From Stichopus chloronotus (Eukaryota > Echinodermata > Holothuroidea > Aspidochirotida > Stichopodidae), in contig CM037837.1 in NCBI GenBank assembly GCA_021234535.1, forward strand, positions 9,419,218 to 9,483,217: a stretch of 64,000 nt of DNA, given 5' to 3'. This document shows positions 47,278 through 57,284 of this stretch, piece after piece. Under the pieces are notes generated by a model. The model saw only the letters and a list, made by a program, of their open reading frames with translations. It did no database searches and had not been told where the DNA came from. How positions within the stretch are numbered: the first letter of the stretch is position 1; the number at the start of each line of letters is the position of its first letter. Made by a program: the position numbers and the translations under genes.

Positions 47278-47499
47278 CTAGGTAGATTTGTACGGACCCT
47301 GAGCGGGGTAGGTTATGAGTTTAGCGTCGTCTATCTGTGAGACGTCATCAGTAAAAGCGATGGTTCTCTTGCGTGATCTCTTTCTTTTTGTAGTTTCCTT
47401 CCCCTGTGTGTATTCTGTCCATTGGCCTTGTATTGGCAGGAGAACGTTGTCGACAAGGTATATCGTTCTATTAATGTTCTTTACATGATTGTCTAAAAA
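47278..47499 (-). CDS. Unrecognised basic protein fragment
   Basis: Minus-strand frame of 73 codons ending in TAG (47278-47280), with no ATG near its start. Residues include NRTIYLVDNVLLPIQGQW, then a basic block TTKRKRSRKRTIAF resembling a nuclear localisation signal, then DDVSQIDDAKLITYPAQG. The composition is protein-like and unlike the T- or A-rich noise frames nearby. TTGATTTTTAG just upstream (minus strand) could be a splice acceptor, so it may be an exon or a remnant of a protein encoded by the element between the inverted arms. No family recognised. Confidence 0.35.
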   Translation of the reverse strand, partial: FLDNHVKNINRTIYLVDNVLLPIQGQWTEYTQGKETTKRKRSRKRTIAFTDDVSQIDDAKLITYPAQGPYKST

Positions 47500-47509
47500 T
47501 CAATACCAC

Positions 47510-48060
47510 TCTAGGCCTCCTTGAGTGCACTTATCTGAACACCTAGCAGATGTTGATATTTGATCAGGGACTTGTGAGTAATGCATGTGTGAAGCTTCAT
47601 GGATGTACTCGATAGGTGCTTTAATCGTGCCAAAGCAGCGCCCTCTTCCATGTGTTTTTCAGAGCCATTCGCAAAAGTTTGAACACTTTAGAAATGTTGA
47701 TCTACTGTCAGTAGCTTGTAAGTAATGTATCTGTAAAGTTTTATCAATGTACTCAATACATGCTTAAAACGTGGCCAAAACAGCGCCCTTCTCGGTTGTT
47801 CTTATGTACCTTTTGCACCAGTTTGCACACTTAAAATTTGTTGATCTGTCATCAGGGGCACACAAAGAATTAAGTTTCATAGATCAAGTTTCATCGATGT
47901 ACTTGATATGTGATTTAGAAGTGAAAATCACGTCGATTGAGGGAGTTCTTAAGTGCCTTTTGCACCACTCTGTGCACTTAAATACATCAAATTTGCAATC
48001 TGCACCATGAAATTGACCAGACTGAGCTGTTTTCGTCTGTGCACTCAAAGATGTAATTTA
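47510..48060. repeat. Right inverted tandem-repeat arm
   Basis: About three units of ~165 bases, inverted relative to 44645-45060: TT.CATCGATGTACT.GAT.(G)TG.TTTA, CAGCGCCCTTCT, CCTTTTGCACCAGTTTGCACACTTAAAATTTGTTGATCTGTCATCAGGGG. Confidence 0.78.
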
Positions 48061-48717
48061 AACGTATTTTTGGGGTCACTCAACCCTCCCCCACCCCCAG
48101 ACGCAACATTTTCAAAACTTAAGAATGTCCATTCCTATGTTCCTACACCACCGCTTTTCCATTCATGCAATCAAACCTGTCGTCAGTACGCGAGATGTGA
48201 ATCAAATTTCCGCTAGCTTCCGGACTAGTAGTATTACCTTCGCAGCGCGTAAACAGCTCGAGTTCTTGTACAACTGTTTAATAGGCATATACGCTGCACA
48301 AAGAAACAAATATACCTGAGTTAAGGTACTAACGAATAGAAAATTACATTGCTTCCATGGCAGAAATAATCACAGACCTGTCAACTCCCGGCTTTTGTAC
48401 AGATCTCCTGCCCTCTCTTCACCCATTGTAGTATTCAACCGAAACGTGGTGGGTCAGTAGCCCTTATGTGGGGGGGGGGGGGGGGGGACTACATGGCGTA
48501 TACAAACGCACAACGCGTTTCCCAGGGCATTCAAAGCATCCAAAGTGACGGCGTGACGTGTGCCAATCTGAGGAATATTTTGACGCGAACACATTTCTAG
48601 GAATACTACGCAAATGCAGGTATTTGAGGAAAGTTTGATGCATATGCGCATTTGCGCATCTGCGCATGTACTTCAGTACTAAACATTAAGTTGAGTAACT
48701 TGTACATCAAGCACTGC

Positions 48718-49626
48718 CAGTGGCGGCTCTACGGGGGAGGGGGGCATGAGGGGGAATTTGCCATTCCAGATTGTTTCCTTGCCCCCCAGTTACCCCCCCA
48801 GTTGCTCTCACCCTTCCCAATCAGATCTTGTACTCATCCAAAATTAATTTAATCACAAAACTATGTATTGGTATTGGACTGAATAAGAACAGCTTCCGGG
48901 GAACCATGATCGATAAATGCTTAATTTATGTTACACAGGCTGCCAGTTTTCATATCATGCCCGTAGCCACTTCAACAGTAGACCAGCCTGGTCAGACCAA
49001 CTTTCTCTGGAATGTTTACCGTCCAGCATAAGGGAAGGGCGGGTAGGTGGTTGTTCTCCTAAATATAGGAATGTCGTTGTTTTCCTAAATATAGGAATGT
49101 CGTTGGCTGCATCATAATAAATGTGTTAATAGTAGGCCTCACTTTTTACTACTATTGGTACGTACTGCACATTTTTATAGAATAAAGAAACTGGAATGGA
49201 AGTGTATGTAGCCTATGTGTGTGTGTGTGTGTGTGTGCGTGTGTGTGTGTGTGTGTTTGTGTGGGTACTCGGTGGCACCGCGTAAATGTGAAATGGTACT
49301 CCCAAAGAAAAAAAGTTGGGAACCTTGGAGTACGGTCAACCGAAAAAATACATACAAAATAAATAATATACCTCCCTTGGGACTTAATTTTCCATCCAGA
49401 GATATGCTAAAACCTAAAGGCTTCCGGGTGCTTCGCCGCCTGGACCCACACCTGGGCTTTGCCCCTGGACCACACCAAGGGCCCTAAGGCGGACCCCTGG
49501 ACCCCACCCGCACGTCCTCGCACTTCGCTTTCGATTTCGCGCTTCGCGTGAAAATCTCTGCCCCCCAACATTTTCCTCTGCCCCTCAGTTTGCCCCCCCA
49601 AGTCTGACATTCTGCCGCCGCCACTG
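48718..49626. mobile_element. hAT MITE copy 2, enlarged
   Basis: Same family as 39375-39936. Flanked by a perfect 8-base duplication AGCACTGC (48710-48717 and 49627-49634). Ends CAGTGGCGGCTCT and CCGCCGCCACTG. The first ~410 bases match copy 1 closely. It is 909 bases because of extra internal sequence between about 49137 and 49560, which includes a GT microsatellite (49215-49262) and a GC-rich block (49420-49555). Confidence 0.93.
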
Positions 49627-49634
49627 AGCACTGC

Positions 49635-51824
49635 TATCCACGACGGGCGATCTGAACCACTGATGGAAATAATGTACAGCTTAGCACACTGCGGAAGTAC
49701 ATAAAATTATGTATGAATGACCGTTGAAAAATGATAGTGATGAGATTTGCAACTGCGTGCAATGCCTATATTTGTTCCATTTGACACACAAACAATGCCC
49801 TTGTTCTTGCAACACCACAAAATTTTGATGAACTTAACCATCCTCAAACAAATATGAAAAACTACTGTATAGTCAGACATCGACAGATATAGCCACAAAA
49901 GCCCACTTAAAGGTGTCTGCTAGTACACTTTTGCAAGACTAAGAAATCAACACGCCACAACGTTTCGACTTATAGGATTAAGCATCTTTGACTAACTGTT
50001 TATAGGCAGCTGTAGGCGTAACATGCATATGCGAGTATACACCATCATGCATGCATGATTGCATAGATCCTTCCTGAAAATTGGTCCAAACAGGGAAAAT
50101 GTTTGTGAGTAATATATAGCGCCCCCGACTGTCATGATATGAATGTTTGTCCTGTTCCCACCAAAGTGTGGTAAATATTATATCCTCTAGCATGTATGGG
50201 AGGGGATAATTCTTCAGTGATAGGCACTGGCAATAAACTCAGTATGTAGCGTGATTCTGCATGAACTGATTGAGATGACCGGTGACGATTAAATAAATAA
50301 ACAATAGATTACTAAGATAAGTTTGTCGCAATCTATCAAAGTTTCTCCAGAAGTAGTGCTTGTAAAGTGGGGTTATCCCGATGGATTAGAGTGGATTAAT
50401 TTTATCATTATCAAGTTGAGTAGTCAGTCAAGATTTTACTTTTCTTGCTTCTCCACTGTCACTTCAATGCCGGTATGACACCATGGCCCCTTTCTCGTCG
50501 TACTACATAAGATAAAAAAAAAAGTCAGGTGTGTCCGGACTTGGCAGGACTTGGTAACAATTCATAGGTATGAGGATCATTGCGAAGTTTAACTCTTTGT
50601 AAATATTACATTTTGGTTGTGAAGAAATCATTTTCATTTTTAAAATTCGAAATCATAAGAGGGAAATGTGAATCTACCAAAGATTAACAATAATGAACAT
50701 AACAATTCGCAATCTTTTATTTCATTTGTGCATGTTCGGTAGAAGAAACCGGGAGAGAGGCAAATTCACACCTGACACACTCTTTTTAATTTCAAGCCGT
50801 CTCGCTTAGGGAGGAAAACATTACATCTTATCATGACGTTAGTGTAAGGAAATTGATGTAAGGAATTCCATTAGTTGAATTTATTTGTATTATCTCGTGC
50901 TACCTTCTCAGTTGTTGACTTACGTTCCACCTGTTGGAGCACGCTTGCCCTTTATTATGCTAAAGTTTGTATTTGTTATGCTGATAAGTTTATGCATCTC
51001 TTGGTTAAGTGGTAAGTTGTCTTTCGTTGAGGTTGCATATAGCCAGTTACTGGAGAATCAAGCCAAATATTTTTCTCTGCACGTTAAATCACTGAATGTA
51101 TTGTGAATTCTGTTTGACCTCTCGCTTCCCGTGACCAACTCTCCCCACGTTACATGTGGTATCAGGGGTGTTTTAAATACTGCTTTCACGGCAACAGCGT
51201 CGAATTTTATATCAAATAATCTATATAATTCAGTGGAGGTTGTACTGGAGACTACGGATATTTCGAAAAGTGCTTATTTCAACTTTTCTTGATCCTAATA
51301 ATCGGAAACTTGGTCAACTGTTTGACGCTTATTATCTTGGCATGCCGACATAGTTCACCATAGCAACAAATTCTACATTGCTGACGAATCTGACACAGGT
51401 TTACGCTAAAGTCTGTAGCAGAACCTGGAAAATGGAGCTTTCTGATCCATGGATAATCTGATGTACGGTCTTCGATGATAGTCAATCCTCTAAATGAGCT
51501 TTTCGTGGTTGGTGGTACCCTCTTACGACTCCTTGGTGAGTAGTATTGTTTAAACAATGATTTTACAGGACTTCTTTGATGATAGTAGTCTCCTTAACGG
51601 TATAAAGACCGAGACGGAGAACATGCTTAAACTTTTGCCGATAAGATAGAGAAAATAACACACACACACACTCACGCATACACACACACACACACACACA
51701 CACACAAAACACTGACTGTAAATGCATACCGGACGTTATAGTTGTGTATTTTATTTATGTTGTTTGTTTAGACTTTTCAGAGGAAACGCATGTTATGTGT
51801 TGGTTTCGATATTTTACCCTTAAA
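49635..51824. other. Intergenic, no gene seen
   Basis: AT-rich. Contains a CA microsatellite at 51658-51706. Frames at 50885-51106 and 51279-51557 have no recognisable protein pattern or splice context. Confidence 0.5.
51658..51706. repeat. (CA)n microsatellite
   Basis: CA dinucleotides with two interruptions. Confidence 0.9.
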
Positions 51825-51828
51825 TTAA

Positions 51829-52194
51829 AGGCGCTCATTGAGTTGATAACAATAAGTTCGTGATGGTTTTGAAGGGTATAAACCCATGAAAACACTTATA
51901 ATTAACACAATTGTTCAAGTTTCACATCCAGTAGCTATTGTACCTTTTTGAATTTTTGACCCTTACTTGTACTGGATGCCTGCATGTGAATATGACTAAG
52001 TACTAACATGAAAAAGTGTCTGGTCACGAATTTTCGAAGCACAAATTGAAACGTTAATTGCTAACTTTATTAGTGTTCCTTTGTATATGAAACATTGGGA
52101 TTTTGTTAGTTTAACCATTTGTCATTAGTATGTTAAGGAAACTTGATAGGTTAAGAAGATTTAATGAATTTCACGAAACAACTCAATGAGCCTG
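51829..52194. mobile_element. MITE with TTAA flanks, family 2, copy 2
   Basis: Ends AGGCGCTCATTGAGTTG and CAACTCAATGAGCCTG, flanked by TTAA (51825-51828) and TTCA (52195-52198). Inside it shares, in inverted orientation relative to 27945-28312, the blocks TTGAATTTTTGACC..TACTTG and AAAAAGTGTCTGGTCAC. Confidence 0.83.
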
Positions 52195-52659
52195 TTCAAT
52201 TCCTTACATATTCTTAATCTTTAGTGCTTTTAACAACCCTGTAAATGATTATAATGTAAAACGTACCCCCCCCCCCCATTTTTTAATGAAAACCACACGA
52301 AAGTCTTCTCAGTGGTTACTCCGTCTTCATGTGGCATTAACGGCTTCCCATGCAAGGAAATACAGGAGACATAGCAAATACTCTTCCCAGTAGGCTCTGT
52401 GGGGCGGCAATTAAATTTGAAATTAGATTACGATGAAGTTAAGACATTAATGATACAGGTCTTTGGAAAACAGGAATCTTTTTCCACCTTAATACATACA
52501 TTAATGCCAGACATGTAATCCTGGTCCGGAATCCTGACCCGTAGGCCTGGTCAGGAATATGATGTGTAAATGTAATATTTTTAAATTTTTATTGGTGATT
52601 ATTTATTCCATCCCCGATTTTAATGTGTGATGTTCTAATTTCAAAGCATGGTTCTGTAT

Positions 52660-53545
52660 CATTTTCTCAAATTCATAGTAACACAGTTGATAAATCGAGA
52701 AAGAAACGATACAATTCAGTGCATGTCATATGTTGATTCCGGAACCACATGTGACATAGTGCAACGACCGCCCTGGGTTATGCACGGCACAAGTTTGTTT
52801 GACCTCGTCCGATTTGTCACTTGTAATTATTTTTTTGAAATAAATATTCGTGATTTTTTTCCTTTTATCGCCGATTAGATAGGGTCAGCTTTAATTCAAA
52901 CTCAGGATTTTGTTGTCATTTGTAACTGATATGCCTCAGTTGATTGAAATGGAACCGAAAACGATAAAATTCAATCCATGTCGTATGATGATTACTTGTG
53001 TCGTAGTGCAGTGACCGTCCCCGGCCATGGGTGGCACTATTTTGTTTGACCTCGTCCGACTTGTCATTTGTAATGATTTTTTTGAAACAATTATTCCTGA
53101 TTAGGTAGGGTTCGCTCTAATTTAAGCTAAAGATTTTGTAGACATTTGTAATTGATGTGCCCCCAGTTGATAGAAATTGAACCAAAAACGATAAAATTCA
53201 ATCCATGTCGTATGATGATTACGTAATCACTTGTGTCGTAGTGCAGTGACCGTCCGCGGCTATGGGTGGCACCATTTTGTTTGACCTCGTCCGATTTGTC
53301 ATAATTATTTTTTTTGAAATAATTATTTTTCTTTTTCTTCTATCGCCGATAGGTAGGGTCCGCTCTAATTTAAACTCCCGATTTTGTAGTCATTTGTAAT
53401 TGATGTGCCCCCAGTTGATAGAAATGGAACCAAAAACGATCAGATTCAATCCATATCGTATGATGATTACGTAATCACTTGTGTCGTAGTGCAGTGACCG
53501 TCCGCGACTATGGGTGGAACCATTTTGTTTGACCTCGTCCGAAAA
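52660..53545. repeat. ~240-bp satellite, about 3.7 units
   Basis: The anchor GTTTGACCTCGTCCG recurs with its GACC at 52801, 53049, 53283 and 53531, spacings of 248, 234 and 248. Units share AGTTGATAGAAATGGAACCAAAAACGATAAAATTCAATCCATGTCGTATGATGATTAC and GTGTCGTAGTGCAGTGACCGTCC. The first unit is most diverged. Confidence 0.88.
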
Positions 53546-53552
53546 AAACCCC

Positions 53553-54708
53553 CAAAACACCCCCCCCCCCAAAAAAAACTAACATGTTAGTGGTCCGCTG
53601 AAGAAGATCGATGTATATGTGTTATTTATTCAAATTGTTCGTAGTGATGACATGGTGCTTGGTATTAAAGTAACTCAGCTTAATGACTATTATGACTGAC
53701 TTGCAGGTTAATCTGGGTAAAAAAGTGTACTATCATTATACAAAACAAACCCCTAAAATGCAAATTTAATATATGTAACGCTTGCTCATATTCACATAAC
53801 AGTGACATTACGGCACCCATTCTATTGTACCGTACATGGTGCACTGTAATATGTCAGTCATTTTAAGCAGTTTCAACGGACTTCAGAGTACATATTTGTT
53901 GTTAGAGCTATATCATTATTTAATATACATATATATGTTACCGTATGTTATATATGAATGAATGAAAATGAGAAGTTGACAGACATTTGAGTTTATAAGT
54001 GGATAATTGAGCAGTGACTATGATCATGCCGTGAATCGAACCCCGGCCTCCCCATCCAAGCTGACTTAGACCTAACAACAGCGTCCGACAGTATAGGTTA
54101 ATGAAACCCACGTTCTACCAAATGTTTTGACAGAAAAATGTAAGCAACCCGTGGGAAAATTGCATAGATTACAAGACTGAAGATTACATATGTTACCAGC
54201 TTCATGCAATGTAAAAACTGCAGTCACAAATCTTGATTTAGCGGCCAAAAATGTAAAAAAAAAAACAGCCTTTACTAATGCTCTACCATTACTTTAATAT
54301 AAAGCTGAATCTACAGTTCTGACTTTAACGCATTTTGGTAGAACGTGGAGCTACTTCAGAATATATTATAACTGGGATTCCTACCAGCATTCTACAATTG
54401 CAGTAACACTTCTGTTGCAACGCAATGCAACAGCTGCCCATCAATGTTATTTCTAAAGTAACGCAACTATTTCTGTCCGCATACAAAACCATGAAACAAT
54501 CTATCCATTCATTACATTCCTTTTCAATAAAACATACACAAATAAACCCCCAAATTAAAATTAAACTTGTTATGTTCATAGTCGAAATTCAGAATACCCA
54601 GAAAATCCCCAGACCCATAGGCCACGAAAACTAATTTTTATGATGCATCTTGTCAAAAAAATGTTCAATTTTCTGTCAAAATTTCGCTCCAAAATTGCTC
54701 CTGTCTGA
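53553..54708. repeat. Duplicated block, unit 1
   Basis: Matches 55113-56548 over nearly its full length at high identity, for example TATGACTGACTTGCAGGTTAATCTGGGTAAAAAAGTGTACTATC. Unit 1 has about 100 extra bases near its left end (53580-53680). It lacks the retrocopy found in unit 2. Confidence 0.9.
54024..54124 (-). repeat. tRNA-like segment (SINE head or tRNA relic)
   Basis: On the minus strand, TTGGTAGAACGTGGGTTTCATTAACC resembles a tRNA D-arm plus anticodon arm. About 45 bases further on, GCCGGGGTTCGATTCACGGC is a good B box/T-arm. The spacing is too long for a functional tRNA and the acceptor arms do not pair. A second copy is at 55862-55962 within the duplicated block. Confidence 0.4.
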
Positions 54709-54785
54709 GAATTTCGACGGGTTAGAAGCATGCGTGGGGCACAGGAAAAATCGTCGATTTGAAATAAGTTAAACGGCAAAATGGG

Positions 54786-54920
54786 GGGTTATATTCCTTG
54801 CAACAAGAAACATCAGCAGTGCATGTTCGGCATGTTTGTGGCAAATATTTAAGTTGGTTTACTGTAATAATGTTATTGTGTGAATGTTGTCAGTGTCATT
54901 ACGGAGTAAAGGGAGGAATA
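54786..54920 (-). repeat. Inverted copy of the 20510-20640 repeat
   Basis: Directly follows duplicated unit 1. Matches the intron-6 segment in inverted orientation. Confidence 0.8.
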
Positions 54921-55449
54921 AGTCAGTCAAATCCATGTATTTGCACTAAATGTGCTAGATAAAATGCAGTCATTAGGGAGGTAACATCATAACTCCAATG
55001 CATCTTGTCGACTAGGAAACTACTTTAAAACATTTTGTATGATACAAACGACGTGCTTTTGACTCAAACTCTGGTATTGAGACAGGCACCGAAGAAAAAA
55101 TAACAAAAACAAAAACCCCCAAAACACCCCCCCCCCCCCAATAAAAACTATTATGACTGACTTGCAGGTTAATCTGGGTAAAAAAGTGTACTATCATTAT
55201 ACAAAATAAACCCCTAAAATGCAAATTTAATATATGTAACGCTTGCTCATATTCACATAACAGTGACATTATGGTACCCATTTTATTGTACCGTACATGG
55301 TGCACTGTAATATGTCAGTCATTTTAAGCAGTTTCAACGGACTTCAGAGTACATATTTGTTGTTAGAGCTATATCATTATTTAATATACATATATATGTT
55401 ACCGTATGTTATATATGAATGAATGAAAGTGAGAAGTTGACAGACATTT

Positions 55450-55806
55450 TTTTTTTTTGTGAAGGAAAAACTTTATTTCCGTCCTCATGTTAAATACAAA
55501 AGTGTACATTTACTTAACTAAGAGTGTAAAATAAATATAGCATTTACAAGTATTTACAGCTTTTTTAATTTAGCATAACATTACCTTTCCATCATTGAAA
55601 TTTTCTGCTGCTTACGTTACAAAGTCTTCTTAAGTGGAAGGAAGCACTCTTTGTTTTACCTATTTGCATGTATGAACATATATGTCATGAAAAAGATACC
55701 AGAACTTACAAACACTAATGACAGTAACTTTTATTTAGCTTACTTTACGGTACGGAAAATTCTTTGTCCTACCCTTTCGGGCTGTGGAAATTAAACGAAA
55801 TTAAAC
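55450..55806 (-). mobile_element. Polyadenylated retrocopy with 17-bp target duplication
   Basis: 357-base insertion absent from unit 1. It is bounded by a perfect 17-base duplication GAAGTTGACAGACATTT (55433-55449 and 55807-55823). Read on the minus strand it ends AATAAAGTTTTTCCTTCAC followed by a run of A, that is, a poly(A) signal about 17 bases before a poly(A) tail. This is the structure of a reverse-transcribed mRNA 3' end or a SINE. No tRNA-like promoter or protein is visible in it, so a 5'-truncated mRNA 3' UTR is most likely. Source gene unknown. Confidence 0.87.
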
Positions 55807-55861
55807 GAAGTTGACAGACATTTGAGTTTATAAATGGATAATTGAGCGGTGAAAAACACTA

Positions 55862-55962
55862 TGGTCATGCCGTGAATCGAACCCCGGCCTCCCCATCCAA
55901 GCTGACTTAGACCTAACAACAGCGTCCGACAGTATAGGTTAATGAAACCCACGTTCTACCAA
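55862..55962 (-). repeat. tRNA-like segment, second copy
   Basis: Near-identical to 54024-54124 inside duplicated unit 2, including the GGTTCGATTC B box on the minus strand. Confidence 0.4.
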
Positions 55963-56547
55963 ATGTTTTGGCAGGAAAATTTAAGCAACCCGTGGGAAAA
56001 TGGCGTAGATTACAAGACTGAAGATTACATATGTTACCAGCTTCATGCAATGTAAAAACTGCAGTCACAAATCTTGATTTAGCGGCCAAAAATGTAAAAA
56101 AACCAGCCTTTACTAATGCTCTACCATAATTTTCATATAAAGCTAAATCTACAGTTCTGACTTTATTGCATTTTGGTAGAACGTGGAGCTACTTCAGAAA
56201 ATATTATAACTGGGATTCCTACCAGCATTCTACAATTGCAGTAAAACTTCTGTTGCAAGCAACGCAATACAACAGCTGCCCATCAATGCTACTTCTAAAG
56301 TAACGCAACTATTTTTGTCCGCATACAAAACCATGAAACAATCTATCCATTCATTACATTCCTTTTCAATAAAACATGTAGAAATAAACCCCCAAATTAA
56401 AATTAAACTTTTTACGTTCATAGTCGAAATTCAGAATACTTTCATTCGAAAATGCCCACATCCATAGTCCACGAAAACCAATTTTTATGATGCACCTTGT
56501 CCAAAAATGTTCAATTTTCTTTCAAAATTTCGCTCCAAAATTGCTCC

Positions 56548-56750
56548 TCAGACAATCTTGGACAAAATACCTTGGGACACCCCGCCCCCCGTTCAATGTT
56601 GGCTATAGGATTGCTGTTCAGTGGCTACATTCACTTCTATAGCGCAACATTGGAAAGGGGCGCGGGGTTTCATGTTATCCTCTCACCTAAAATTCAGTAT
56701 TATATTTGCAACGTACGACAAAGTGTCCCAACAATTTTGTCGAAGATTGT
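56548..56750 (-). repeat. Dispersed ~190 bp repeat, copy 3 (inverted)
   Basis: TCTTGGACAAAATACCTTGGGAC...CCATTCACT...GTTATCCTCTC is the reverse complement of 20010-20206 and 21400-21576. Confidence 0.8.
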
Positions 56751-57250
56751 GGGTTTGGTTTTCAAAGCTGGTTTAAGCCTGTGAAATGCTACATGGTGAC
56801 TTAGAGATCTGGGTTCTGTATACCTGTAGCTGACTGTGTGATTAATTTGCAGTGCTCAACGTCTACCTGCAGTTACTTTTTATCTCCACTGGAAGAGACA
56901 AGTGAAATATGAGACATGAAATTTTATCAGTCCCTACTTAGCTTTGTGATAAAGAGACTTGACTATTCTTCATCACATCTTGAAACCTGAAAAATGACAG
57001 TTATAGGCTATGACTTCATGACAATGACTTCTTTTAACATTTTTAATATTTCCCACACCTTCATAGTAAATGCAGGGGTAGGGCCCATGCAGCGTCAAAC
57101 AGGACAAGTTATATGCATGTATCCAACTGAATTAGTGCAGCTATCGTAGGTACTTTCAAGAATTTTGGCAGCTTTACTTGCTCATATATCTTTTTGGTGA
57201 CAATGTGTACAAATTGACAATGAAAATATGTATGCTTTCTCACATTTCAG
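56751..57250. other. Sequence upstream of candidate gene 2
   Basis: AT-rich. No exon that joins in phase 0 to 57251 could be identified, so the 5' end of the second gene is unresolved. Confidence 0.4.
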
Positions 57251-57284
57251 CTGCTGGCCCTTGAAGCTAAAACCCCATGTACAA
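57251..57284 (+). CDS. Gene 2 exon A
   Basis: Short 34-base exon LLALEAKTPCT plus one base. Acceptor CTCACATTTCAG, donor ACAA|GTAAGT, phase 0 in and phase 1 out. Supported mainly by splice sites and the phase fit to the next exon. Confidence 0.4.

Larger units (their letters stand above)
55113..56548. repeat. Duplicated block, unit 2
   Basis: Second copy of 53553-54708, interrupted by an inserted retrocopy at 55450-55806. Its right end continues into 56548-56750, the inverted copy of the intron-6 ~190 bp repeat. Confidence 0.9.

Noticed and set aside
54024..54124. Functional tRNA gene
   Set aside because: A and B box-like parts are too far apart and the acceptor stem does not pair.
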